DNA from: Peribolospora baueri
Taxonomy: Eukaryota; Basidiomycota; Peribolosporomycetes; Peribolosporales; Peribolosporaceae
Direction of reading: 5' to 3'
NCBI GenBank assembly: GCA_029717555.1
Contig: JAMDHS010000017.1
Location: 124,001-188,000, forward strand
DNA: 64,000 nucleotides
Position numbers and translations under genes: made by a program. Below the pieces are notes generated by a model, which ran no database searches, was not told the origin of the DNA, and saw only the letters and a program-made list of their open reading frames with translations. Shown piece after piece: positions 35,625 to 47,632 of the stretch. Within the stretch, counting starts at the first letter, position 1; the number at the start of each line of letters is the position of its first letter.

Positions 35625-37469
35625 TTATGACCCGATGACCTCCTCCAGGACCTTGATGGTTCTATCATATCCGACACTGACGACCGTCCTCGAACCGGGC
35701 ACTACCGCCACATCTCTGACGACGTTGTTTCCTCCCCACCCGACCGTAACTGGGCCAGTCCCTGTAGTCCCGTGTGCGACCGCAGCTTCCCCATGTGCCC
35801 TTATGCACGCCCTCACCTTGCCACTCACGTCGATCACCCTGACGCAGCCGTCCTCGCCCGAAATGACCACGCCGCTGCCGTCCTTGAGCCACATGTGACG
35901 GGGCGAGGCATAGGCGCCCGCTTCGGTGCCCGTCCAGAGAGTCCTCACGCGCTCCCCCGAAAGCAGTGGCAGTAGCAAAATACGCGAGAGCGCCCCCGAC
36001 GAGGTGACGTTGTTTGTAAGCGCGGACGATGTAGCATGATCACCCGTTTGAAGGGAGATGTATCGCCCTGAGGGGTGGAGGCCAATGGACAAGAGGGAGT
36101 AGGAAACGTGGAGATCTAAGTCATTGACGTTTGTGTTGAATTGGACATGTGTAAATGGATCCGTCTGCGTAGGCTTGGAGGATTGTGTTATCTGCTCAGA
36201 GGCGATCGTGGCAGCACCGGGGCCCACTGGAAAGGTCGTGGATCCCGAGGTGGGCGCAGAGTTAGGCAGAGAGAGATAGTGAATGAAGCAGTCGGAGCGG
36301 AGGGTGTACGCAAGTTGGCCGTTTGGCGTGAACAAGATAGCTTCGGGGTTGGTACTGCACTCGTGCCGGTGCCTCTCGGTGACACGAAGGTGCAGTTTGC
36401 GCGCCAGTTCCTCATCTGCATCCTCGGCGCCGCCCTTCCCTTTTTCGTCCTCTGTGGTGACGTTGCTTCCGCCGGCAATATTGCTGTCTTCCGCCTCTAA
36501 TTCGAAGATGGTGATGGTGCGGTCGTACGAAGCCGAGGCGAGCCAGCGCCCACAGGGCGAGAAGGCTACTCTGACCACGAATTTGCGGTGTGCATTCAGA
36601 GTGTGGAGAGTCGCACGGTTGGCCTGCACGACGACACACGACTCAATGAGCCAGAGCACGCTCAAAGCTTGCAAAGATCTGTTTTGAGCTCACAATGTCT
36701 GTAAGGACCACCTGAAGCGACGCAGAAAACGGGACTTTTCAGTGGTGCTCGACAATGCAAGGCAATGTCGGGGGCCCGTTATTTACCTTGCCGTCCATGC
36801 TTCCCGTGGCCATCACCCTTCCTCCAGCCATGGGCCAGAAAGCAATGCTGAGTGTCGCAGCCGTAGTCGGTTCGAAGTATTCCAGTACCTCTCCGGATGC
36901 GAGGTCGGTGAAAGCCACCCTCTTGTCGGCGCCGGAAGTGACGACACATTGACGTCGGGAGACAACAAACGAGAGCGAACCAGAGTCAAAAGATCGACGA
37001 GGAAGATGATGAATGTCGCAGGTAATGATGTTGTTGCCTGTCCAGAAAAGCAGAGGTTCTGTTATGACATCGGGGAGCCCAGGCAACCTAAGCGACGCAG
37101 CGAAGGATTGCACGGAGGTTGCTCACTGTGGACAGTATCCCAGCTCTGTGCGACTCGATATTGAAGCTCCCTCGGCCCCTCCAACCGAGTTTCCAGGGGC
37201 TCCCTAGCCTCGTCGACCTCGTCTAAGCGCAAAGCCTTGAGCCTCGCAGCTGCTTTCTCGCTGAGATAGCTCTCTATCACATCCCTCAGGTCGGGATCGC
37301 CGTCATTCTCCTCGTCCCCAAGTCTAGCTGCCTCGCGCTCTGAGAGAAGGCTTGAAGAAGCGACATCTTTGCGCAATGCCTCCAGCGTACTTCGGTAACC
37401 TTGCAATGCGAGGAAATGCGCTACCAGGCGATGCGAGCGTATGACAGCGTCCTCTTTGCTCGTCGCCAT
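35625..37469 (-). CDS. LisH and WD40 repeat protein
   Basis: Four exons (35625-36623, 36694-36711, 36787-37037, 37127-37469) give 536 residues. The N-terminus has a LisH-type helix pair (VIRSHRLVAHFLALQGYRST) and a following helical region. WD-type repeats include VVTSGADKRVAFTDLASGEV, VVRVAFSPCGRWLASASYDR followed by TITIFEL, VVISGEDGCVRVIDVSGKVR, and the terminal VVPGSRTVVSVGYDRTIKVL. The third exon is only 18 nt and encodes VVLTDI, joining two repeats in frame. LisH-WD40 proteins usually dimerise and act as scaffolds in complexes; no specific orthologue is recognised. Its start codon is 152 bp from that of MED12 on the other strand. Confidence 0.85.
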
Positions 37470-37621
37470 GATCGAGGTCGTCGTTAAATGCCTCTTCGGT
37501 GTTCTTCGGGCCGGCCCTCACCTGTTGATAGGCTGCGGCGACCTCCATCTTAGGAGAGCTCAAACGCTGCCCGTCCTTGACCAAACATCACTTCGCTCGT
37601 CGAGCTCGCCCCGCCCCCTAT
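37470..37621. promoter_or_regulatory. Short bidirectional promoter, LisH-WD40 / MED12
   Basis: Only 152 bp separate the two start codons. It is GC-rich with no clear TATA box except a TATATGA immediately at the MED12 ATG. It must hold both 5' leaders and promoter elements. Confidence 0.5.
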
Positions 37622-40600
37622 ATGAGCCGTTCCAGGGCGTCAGCGGCATCGGCAGCGTCGGCGGCGCCGGCAACGTCAGAGCTGCCCAAGTATGAGCTCA
37701 CACCGCCGGCTTGGCGACCGCAGATCCATCCGAATCAGCAGAGTGAGCCCAATGCTGTTCCGAACCGTCGTTGTGCCGTTGCTTCGTCCGCTCGCTGACC
37801 AGTCTCTTCCGCACCCTGATTCGGCGGCGGCGTAGCGTTCCCCGACTTCTATCCTTCTTGCCCTGGCGGGCCAGAAGACGATGTCTCCGAAGCGGTGGTC
37901 AAAACGGGGTATACGGCGCAGCACATCGTGAAGCACGAGTATTTCTCGGCGCATAGCTTGGTTTTCGACAGGTTGATGGCTGTACGTGAAGCGCCCCTTC
38001 TCCGGATGAGTGCCGTCATGGACGAAATCTTGCGACGGAGAGAAGCCATTGTCGGCGGCGGGAACGATGGAGCTGGTGCTGTCGGGTAAGGCGTCTCTTG
38101 CCCTGCCCCCACTCACAGTCATTGTCCTCAGGCTGATTTCCGGTTGCTTTGTGCACCTCCAGTCCCCACACACCTAGACTGCCTTCCCGGGTAACCCTTA
38201 ATGATATGAAATTGGCTGCATGGATACGAGACCTTGCCGACCCGAACGTGCCTCTGCAGAAGGTCGGCAGAAGCCTTCCGCACGGGTACCGTGGAGAAAG
38301 GATGCTCGACATGCTTTGGGGAGGCGGTGCTAACCGGAGGCCCGTCGACATCAACCGCGCGGTCTGGTTTATAAGAGTCAGCGGAGCTACCGAAATGGTG
38401 AGGCTGTTGTCCAGCGTTGGCGCGCGAACATCCTTCCATCTCTAACCACGCTTGAGCTTCCTCTCAACCAGCAATCCTCTCGCAACAAAGCCAACTTCAA
38501 CTATCCGGTGGAGCTGACGACCGCATTTACGGCATACCTTCGAAAGCAGCTCAACGAGATCACGATGTCTTCCTCTTCTACACCTACTGGCATCATGTCA
38601 GCCCGGCAAGCTGCACCTGCGCTAAGGCGTAGCCCAACAAAAAATTCTCTGGGTGCCGGCGGTGCAGGGCCGGCGGCAGCACCAGGCGTCTTGGCAGACT
38701 CAGAGGCTCGGAGGAATTGGATAGACAGATTCTCGTATACGTGAGTCCACCCCCTTCGTCCTACGAAACCCGGCGAATCCGTTCGCTTATTTCTTACTTT
38801 GTGTCCTTCTAGCATGTCTCTCTTGAAGGCACTATATTCGGCCTCGTTGCTTGACTCGCAGACAATCCTGCGATGGTCGCTTGATCAACTTCAGCCGGCC
38901 AACTTGGCTCAACTACCCTTCGTGTTGACTACAGTGGACGAGTTCCTCGAGAAGTATCTCTCCAGTACGGCGCATGTTCACGTCCTCTGGGAAGGCTGCA
39001 TCAAGCGGTGGGAAGAAATTAAGGAGCATCCGGCCAAGAAAGCACTTGCTTCCGTCAAGCGCACCTTGGAGCGTCTACTACAGGTAGGCCATTCAGGCTG
39101 CCGAAATGGGAATAGGCAGTGTCAAATAAGAGCCGCTTTTGACTCATTCAATCACATCCCTTGATTTCGTGCACACAGAGCGCATTCTTGGGCAGTCCAG
39201 ACTCGTTCATCTGTCCGCGACTTTGGTTGGCACACCGGACATCTCTACACAAGATCCTTGTTGACAAACCTTCAGAAGCTGCCGGAGGTTCCTCGACCTC
39301 ATCCTCGGCAGAGGCCTTTCTAAGTGCAACCCTTCAAGACGATTTCCTGCGGATTAACCGGAGAAATGACGCTCTTTTGATGCAATGGAGAGCGAATCAG
39401 GCTAGCAAGAGCATCAGAGCCCAGGAAGTGGACGACATTGCCCTTTTGGACTCAATTTCGAGCTCGGCCAGCATGCGATACATACACGACGTTTTCTTCG
39501 GTCAAAGCTGTGACGATGCGCTGGAGCCGGCTACGTCTACGCGGTCGTTCGGAGATAAGTTGGACACCCTTCTCACCTGGGCGACCACACCTCTCCGAAC
39601 GGGCAACCACCGAGCATATGCAGTTGGTTCCATTCTTGCAGTGCATGTGAGAGGCTTCAACAACGACGAACAAAGGGTCCTGGCCTCAAGCCAACGCAAG
39701 GATCGAAAGCAGAAGCTCGTCGAGCTGCAGGAGGCATCCTTTTCCTGGCTCGACAAAGTCGATGCACCGCCCGGGAGCTCGACGTTAGAAGAGATTGTCA
39801 TTGTGTTCGGCGAATTGGTTCGATTGGGCCTGTTCTCTTTCGTCAAATACCTCCAACGATTGATCGCAAAGGGCATCAAGGTCAGCTCCGTGCGTTCAAT
39901 TGCTTGTTGTCGAGCTCGACTGCCAAAACTGACCCGTATCTTATTCCTTCACAGGCTGCTTCCACACCCAACGCAGCCAAGCATCAATATGTTTTGAGGA
40001 ATGTACCTCTTTTCTCGCCATCAGCCTCGCTGCTCAGTCAAAGACACGTAGCCATCCACGGCGTGACGCGCGACGTGTCTCGAGAGGAGAAGTCAGAAAG
40101 GCGGGCGATCCGCGAATTGAGGAGTGTTTTCCCCGTCCTCTTCCGCGACGCTGTTGAGCAAAACGGTGAAGGAAGTCAAGGTATGGCAGTTTGATGATAT
40201 TAGTTCTGTGCCAGATCGACTCATGACGGCTTTTCCTTGACGTGATGACTTCAAAGGTCGACTCCCCTGTAATGCCGCTGAGCTCCGAGCTCGTCTGCCT
40301 CACGTCTTCTCTGCGACTCGATTTACACAGTCTCGGGTGGTTCAGGTGGCCCTGTTATCATCTATTGTGGGCGACGAAGACGGAGAGGAAAGGGAAAATG
40401 CCGTGCGGGGAATGAGCGGCGATGAATTGGCAGCTCTTCTTATACTACTCGACGCATTACGAGATTACGCGGCGTTGTGGAAGGTGCGTTAGTCGCTCAG
40501 TTGCATTTCTAATATATGTCTGCTAAATTCCCCGTTCTTCACAGGTAATCTCTTCCGTCTCGGCCAAGCCTGCGGACAAGGCTTGGCAGTCCGTCTTGTC

Positions 40601-43511
40601 GGACGCCTTCCAATGCTTTGCCGACGTTTGGATTTGCATGGGCGTGATCAGGCCGCATCAAGTGACTCCGTCGTCGGACCTTCATCAGGCCAACTCTTGT
40701 CTTCAGCCCGCGGCCAGTTCTGATCCTGGACATCAAAATGGAAGTCAGATGGTGAGCTTAGCTACGGTGGCCTCATTGCTATGTCTACTCACTGACAGAA
40801 GCCTTTCTCTTGCACTAGCATTGCGTTTCCCCTTTCAACTCTTCCCGCCCTTCGGAGACCTCGTTCCCGCAATTGCTCGAGTTGTTCCGATCAACGACCT
40901 TGGCAGGGCCCGACATTGCCGACCGTTTATTCGTTAAATACCATGCATCACCATTCTGTTTGGAGCAGGTTTGGACGGACACGATCAAATTGCTCGCAAA
41001 ACTCGACGACGTCGGCCAGGATTCGCAAGTGTCGCGCATTGGCGACATGCTAGCTCGACTCTCCAAATTGACCAACACCTCCCTGGACAAAACGATCCTG
41101 CGGTGGGCATCAGACGGAAACTTTGATCCGCAAGATGGTGCAAGTTCCGGGCTGCCTGTTTCACCTTCGCAGAACAAACTCCCCATCTGGTGCCTTCTTC
41201 TGCAAGAGCTCATCTTGTCAGCAGAGCTGTCGAGTACAACCCTGCTCAGCGCGGTAGTGATTCCTCTCCTCCGATCAAACGAGAGGAATCCTGATCCTAC
41301 TTCTGCACTTGAGATCGGCTATGCCTTGGTCCACTTCATCCTCGGGGTCGGCGCGGAGGGTGCGGCGAGCCAAAGTGACACGGTTGCAGGCGCCTCGCCA
41401 TTTCGCGCTTTCCATCTTTGGGCACAACGGCAGGCACTGTTTGAGCCATCTACCTTTCCTCAACTCCTTCGACTGGTATCACTGCTTGCTTTTCACGAGC
41501 GGACATCAAAGGGAACAGTCGCGGCCGACTGCGCGGTTTTGCGGGAGCATATCACCAGGCTACCGATGTTCAGCGGGTCGGCTTTAAGAGATTTGGAGGA
41601 GTTAGGCGACATTATTGTCCGTGAACTGGCAGATCAAGGCCAGAGCGAGGATACCGACGTCATCTGCATGCAGATTCTTCACTCGAGTCCACCGAGCGAG
41701 GTCAATGGTAGGTCCAGTGTACTGCTTCATTTACTTTTTAAATGGTTATACGCTATCAACGTGCTCACGACTTCATCCGTATTGTTCCCGGCAGGGTTTC
41801 CGCCGGGCGCTCAAGACGATTTTACAGCTGCTTCGGTCGATTCAGATGTTTGGCATGCTCATGCCGCCTCTCTAAGGTTTCGCCTCACGCTAGCGAAGCT
41901 CTGCGGCGACATGAAAGATCCACAGAAGGCGCCCGCCGCAGATGTGGCTCTCGATGAACTGGTGGAGCAGTTCTTCAGTGACCAGAGCGGAACGTTGGGC
42001 GCGAGCATGGTTCAAAAACATCTTGCCAGTCTCGATGTCGTTGGCCTAAGCAAGGTGGGCTCTCTTTGCTATCCTGTCGCGGCCACGCCATTCTCTGGGC
42101 TAAATCCGAATCCGATCTTCCTTATCCAGTTCGCGGAAGTGGCGTTTAAGCGTCTTCTTGGAGACCTCGAAAAGCAGACGGACTCTAGCTCTCGCACCAG
42201 CTCGTCTGAATTATGCCGTCAGCTTGCCTATATAATTTCGCGGTCGGAGGGACATCGTCTACCCGCTCTTTCCTCACCTGTCTGCGAACAACTACTCGCT
42301 TTTGTCACTCATGTCTTCGAGGCCATTGCCCAAGGTTCTCCCAGGGCTGACGACGATCCTAAGTGGCGAGACGATGTTGAGCTGCTTGTGCACGTGCTGC
42401 ACGCAGTTCTCAGGACGCAATCGGCCTTCAGCGGAGCGAGCAAGACGTATGCACCTAGGCTGGCTTGCGCCTTGATCCGGGTCGCTTTGGTGAGCAGACC
42501 GTAGTGTTGATAGAACCCAGCGACCTGCTCATGACTATTTTCGTCGTTCGAACCCCCAGCGTTACGAGGAGGAAGAGGACGACCATGTTGGGTTTACAGC
42601 CCTTCTGGACACACTCGTCTACTTGTTAGATGGTGAGGATAATCTGCCTGCTTCAAACTGTTATGATCGTAGCACTCAAACACGGGCTTATTCGTAACTG
42701 TCATACAACATCAGAGCTGCCCACAGAAACAAAGGCTTGTGCCTACGAAGCGATTAGCCAAGCGCAACCTTCTATCTTGTCTTGCGCTGCTACTTCGGAC
42801 GTCCGAGGGCCGGTATCTGTCCAGGTCTTGGCTCGTCTTCGACATGTCCTGCCTCCCGATCGGCAAGACTCGCTTGCCGAGGGTCTCGTCATCGCGCCTT
42901 CAGTGTCGGCCGCAGCCGCTGAGGACATCGCGCCGGTGATCGCCAAGCCGTGGGAGTGGGCTGAACTGATTGAGCCGCTCAATGACGTGCAGTCCAGAAC
43001 AGCTCCGCTTCGCAATGCGGGCTCTCTCTCCCTGGCGAGCTTCTCAGTTCGCAAGACAAGAGAGATACCCGAGTCGGCGATCACGCACAAGACGACGCTT
43101 GAATCGGAGCGGTCGTACGACGAGGGCGTCGAAAGCGTTTCGCTCTACGCAAAGGGCTTTAGGAGAGGGCTGGCTCCCATGTCGTTTGCGGACGATATCG
43201 AGGACGACAAAAGCGTTGACAGCGATGAGGACGGCGCGGGCTCCCCGGACGGCGTCAAGGAATGCGCGGCGCAAAGCGAAGAAGTCGAAGAGCTTGACAA
43301 GAAGCCGCCAGGCGAGGTCATTGATCTTTCCGCAGACTCGCCGCCTCCAGAAGCTGCCCCGCCGAGCAATTTGAAGAAGTCCAACCCGAAGAAGCGCCAG
43401 GCACCCGAGGACGTGATAGACGATGCGGACGGGTCGGCCGCAGTGGTTCCTGCACCGACAAAGCGCGGCGGTAAGAAAGGCGCAAGCATCCGAGGGAAGA
43501 AGAGGAAGTAG
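37622..43511 (+). CDS. MED12: Mediator subunit 12 (Srb8)
   Basis: Exons are 37622-37742, 37836-38085, 38163-38397, 38472-38740, 38813-39083, 39179-39880, 39955-40180, 40257-40483, 40545-40751, 40819-42489, 42560-42632 and 42715-43511. The third-last exon probably contains two stop-free in-frame introns, 41708-41794 and 42055-42129. The product is about 1628 residues if these are spliced out and 1682 if not. The N-terminus has the Med12 pattern KYELTPPAWRPQIHP then FPDFYP and TGYTAQHIVKHEYF. The following region reads KLAAWIRDLADPNVPLQKVG then LPHGYRGERMLDML. The C-terminus is acidic then basic and ends KGASIRGKKRK, a likely nuclear signal. Med12 belongs to the Cdk8 kinase module that restrains Mediator. 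Confidence 0.93.
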
Positions 43512-43970
43512 CGATGAACACCGCCACCGTCTATACGTATCTCGATTTTTTGTGATTCCGTCAACGAGTTTCGAGTCTTGAGGAGGCACGTTGACGACTA
43601 GGGTGCATGGTGGTACATTCGAGAAGACAGATACTCGTACAATCACAAGATTCTCGAAACACGCATCACAATTCGTCCGTCTCATCCCCAGATTCGAACT
43701 CCAGCTCGTGTGTCTTGCGGCTTTGAAAATAGCGAAGGGAAAGATGTGGGCGCGGAAAAAGGGTGAAGAGGAAAAATGTGGATAGACAAATTTGACATCA
43801 GTGTTGACAATGGTAGAAGGGACGGAAAGAGAAGGGAGTCCATGTATCGAGAAAGAGTGTCCTAGGTATCGAGGAAAAGAAAGCGTCCACAAATCACGTA
43901 GATCGAGAGGAGCAAACGGGGGGGGGGGGGCGGGGGCCATATCATCCGATCTGATTTGACTCAGCCAGAA
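43512..43970. other. Convergent intergenic region with a G13 run
   Basis: This is the 3' flank shared by MED12 and the next minus-strand gene. A run of 13 G lies at 43918-43930, followed by C and five more G. No gene is recognised. Confidence 0.6.
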
Positions 43971-46900
43971 TCAGAAGAAGGACAGCTCCTGCTCAAAGAA
44001 ATCTGTGCCAGCGCAGGACTTGTCGGCGCCCAAGCTCTTCTTCCTCGATCGGAACCAACTGCTGATGCCCACTGGCGTGCCGGGAACGGAAGCCGGGCTG
44101 GCAGGGCTCAAATCGCCGGACCGGGACTGGGCCGCGCGCTCGTTCGCCCGGACGGCGAAGTGGGACGACGTGGGCGGCTGGGGACGCTTCTGGAGCTTGC
44201 GGCCCGTCTCCGCGTCTAGGGTGAGGCTGAGGACGCTACGAGGTCTCGACGGTGAGGGAGGGCCCGGAGTCGGGTAGCCGTCCTCGGGGAGGTCGATATC
44301 GGAGGGTGAACGGCGGTTACCCACGCCGATGCCCACGGTAGGTGCGAATACGGCTTCATATGGGGTGCTCGCTTCGATGGATAGGAGGGAGCGATGGCGT
44401 GGGCGGGAGAAGGGGCTCCCCGGAAACGGGGTACGCAGAGGCAGATGATCGGACGGAGGCATCGAAGGGGCAGCGACCATAGAGGGTTCGATGAAGAATG
44501 GTGGGGAGACTCTTCGAGACGAGACTGGCGAGGGTCCCGCGAATGGCACGGGTGAGACGCGGGGAGATGCGCCAGTCCACATCAACGGAGTGGATGGCGC
44601 GGGCCGGGAAGAAGGGACAAAGTCGGATGAACGCTCAAGATGCTCGCGCTCGCCCTCCTTCTCCTCTACGTCGCAAAGGACATCCTTAGTACCCTCGTTC
44701 GAGCTCGTTCGCTTAAAAGAAAGCAGCGAAGGCAGCAGCGAAGGTCCTGGAGACTTGGTGGGGATGACCGCAGCGCCTCCCTTCGCTGAATCGGGGTCGC
44801 TCGCTTGACGTTGTTGTTGCCCAACCGCTTCGCCTTGCGGCCGTTCAGAATGATGCTCTCCCGCGCTACCGCCGTTTTCCTCTCGGTCCTTCTTTGGAGA
44901 TTTCTGGTCATTCCCTCTTTCCGGTGGACGCCGCACGTCATCTTGGCTACTGCTGATGCGCGTACCGACCTCCAGATCGGGAGAGAGACCAAATTCCTCG
45001 AACAGAGGGCTGCCACTCTTGCTCCGCTTGTGTCCGTTGGGAGTCATAAAACTGATCTTGCTTCCGAGTGAGGATAGTGCGTTCATACTGAAGCGACGAG
45101 CGCGAGCATCCTTGGACGACGTAGACCGTATAGAGGGTACAGATGGCGGGGTAGTCATTCCGTGACCCGAGCCTTGCGTGGCGACGTTCAGTCGTAATCC
45201 AGAGAGAGGACGCCTCGGAGCCGGGAGTTCATCGCGCGGGAAATCAGTGACGCGCGTATGCAAGTCATTGGGAGGCCCGCCTTCCGTCCAGCCGCCGCCG
45301 TGGGCCGTCCTTTTCTCGTCTCCGGTCGGAGCATGCCCATTCGGCTCGAGCGCGGATGTCGGCACGCTTGTCGTTTTTCGGAGACCAAGAACCGCGAATG
45401 GCCGGAATCGACCGGCTGGCGGCACCGAGCTGGCCAGAGTAAAAGAGGAGGTTGGAGGAGTCAGTAAGGGATGTCCATATGTGAACAGGCTGTCGTAAGA
45501 ACAACCGACCCTCTGCAACGTCGCTGGACGAAGTTTGGCACGCACCCGTAGACTTCCCCCACAATCGATCGAAAGCATTCCACCACAAGCGTTCTCGAGA
45601 ACAGCGGACAAAGAGGAGAGAAAAAAAAACCGGAGCAGATGAAAAGGAGCAGACAGACACTAACCTTCGCTTGTTCGGATTAGCGAGCGACATGCCCGGT
45701 TTCGGCTTGGTCGGCGGCTTGGGGGGTTCCTCCCCCTTGCTGGCTAGGGATGGGTTGGACGACGCGAGATCTCGTTTCTGAACGGGCGTCGAACAACGGC
45801 AGACGACCAGGTTCAAAATCAGACGGAGCTTGCGACGAGCCGCAGACGAGGGCAGATGACGGATCTGGTCTTCGAGCTTGGACTCACCTCTCTTACGAGC
45901 CTTTCTACGTCGGCCTTGAGCTTGTCAATCTCCTCCTTCAGTTTGGCGTTTTCGGCGAGTAGGCTCCGGATTCTTTCACCTGAGGTTGAAAAAAAAAGTT
46001 ACATATGAGCATCGGCAGAGAGTCGTCCTCAGTCGTACGCGATCCCGAACAGACATGACTCACCGTCGACCTCGTTCCCGTCGCGGGGAGGCTTCGTGCC
46101 CTGCGCAGCATCCACACGGCACGAGCCTGTATTTACTATTTGAGACACGAACTGTTTCCGCCAGTTGGCGATCCCAAGCAGAAGGAATCGTTAATGAGCG
46201 TCGTGCAGATGAGACTCGCGAGACCGCAGGCTCAGACTCGCCTTGGCCGCCAATTCCGTGGCTCGCCTTGCCGAATCGGTGATCGATAGGCGGGACAAGC
46301 GTAGGACGAGAGGGTGTGTATGGGCATGATCGAGGACGAGCTAAGCAGCGGGGTTCGAGAAAGGAGAAGTATGAAACGAAACGCACGACGTGCTCAGCAT
46401 GTTTTCTGTAGAACGCACGAAGGACAAGTGTAGCGACAGTTTCAGACGTCCCCGCTCACTTCCATCTCTGCAGTCGAGTCGGAGACGGGGAGAACGACGT
46501 GCATCTCCCCTTTCTGCCAACTTGCGAGCAGATGGGAGAGAAGCAGCGAGTAATGTCGTGTTTCCGTCTTGGCGAGCTGTCCGGACGAGGAGAAGGCGAA
46601 GCAGCGGAACGGCATGCACGACAAGAAACGAGGCGAGTTAAACGCGGCACAGCTGAGAAGGGGGAATCCTGGGTGGAGGGGGCACTCACCAAGACGTGCC
46701 GTATCTCCCTCTCCCCCCTCCACCTTCCCTCCCACCAGGTGCCGCCATCGAACCCCTCCACCCTGCCCACGCTCACTCTCCACATCCACTCGCCGCTCGG
46801 ACCGTTCCCCCCTTCCGTTCCCTTTACCACATCAGCCTCCGCCTGCTCTTTCTGATTCTGGGCAAACTTGCGGTCCCATGGCCCCTTCCAGAACTCTTCG

Positions 46901-47169
46901 TCTGTCCCTCCTCCCGAGCCTTCGCCGCGACGCGCGGGGACGCGAGCGAACGCAGACGAAAGGACGAAGCGACCGCCATGCTCGTCGTGAATGACAGAGA
47001 CAAGTCCGTCGAGGGAGGAGAGGGAAGCGAGCGGATCGGCGGGCGAGTCGGGGCTGTTTTGCAACTGCGCCTGCGCCTGCGCCTGCGATTGCGATTGCGA
47101 TTGCGATTGCGGTCGCGGTTGCGAAGGAGCGGCGCGACTCGGCCGGGAGAGTGGACGCTGCGAAGACAT
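43971..47169 (-). CDS. Putative XLF/XRCC4-fold protein with long disordered tail
   Basis: Seven exons (43971-45489, 45665-45777, 45888-45979, 46064-46126, 46238-46340, 46460-46576, 46690-47169) give 828 residues. Phases fit throughout, but the 46238 donor (GTCTGA) and the 45489 acceptor are less certain. A Gln/Ser-rich start is followed by a beta-rich segment. Next comes RHYSLLLSHLLASWQKGE and, after more strands, ITDSARRATELAAKASLSLR, then ERIRSLLAENAKLKEEIDKL as coiled coil. This order and spacing resembles the head and stalk of XLF (Nej1/NHEJ1), where YALLVSDL..VW precedes the final helix and coil. That assignment is inference. The last 520 residues are Ser/Pro/Arg-rich and probably disordered, ending FFEQELSFF. 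An unrelated coiled-coil protein is the alternative. Confidence 0.5.
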
Positions 47170-47632
47170 GGGGCCAGCGCTGCCTGCCCGCGCGCCTGCG
47201 TGCCTTGACTGGCGCGGCGAGAAAGGGGACGAAAAGGGGACTTGGTGTGGATACGACGTCGAGATGAGACGGGCGGCGGTGGTTCGAGCAGTGGACGGGT
47301 GCTGATATCGGCCGCGAGGATAACAACATCGCCCCGATCACTCCGTCGCGAGACCTTTCAGCCGTTTAAAAGTCGCATTACAAATCGATAATCGAACGAG
47401 TTTGGGCTTCTTACGATTGATCGATGGACGGCGTCTCGCAGCACCGAAGAGATCCTCTCGTTTCATCTTTCATCGCTTACACGAGGACGCAGACGACGGA
47501 CGCATGGCGACATTCGCACCAACAACAAGTTGCAAGCAAGTCAATGGTCCAGTCCACGCTGTCCCATCCGGTTATTTGGCTATTAACGATCCATTCTGCC
47601 CGCCGAGCAGGCTCTAATTCGCTCCAAGCACT

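Noticed and set aside
42541-42560. GTTCGAACCCC as a tRNA B box
   Set aside because: No matching A box or cloverleaf is present; it is the end of a MED12 intron.
43971-47169. A gene cluster for DNA repair (XLF-like plus OB-fold)
   Set aside because: The two genes are separated by DPH5, PHOSPHO and OST3, each assignment is tentative, and distance alone does not support a cluster.
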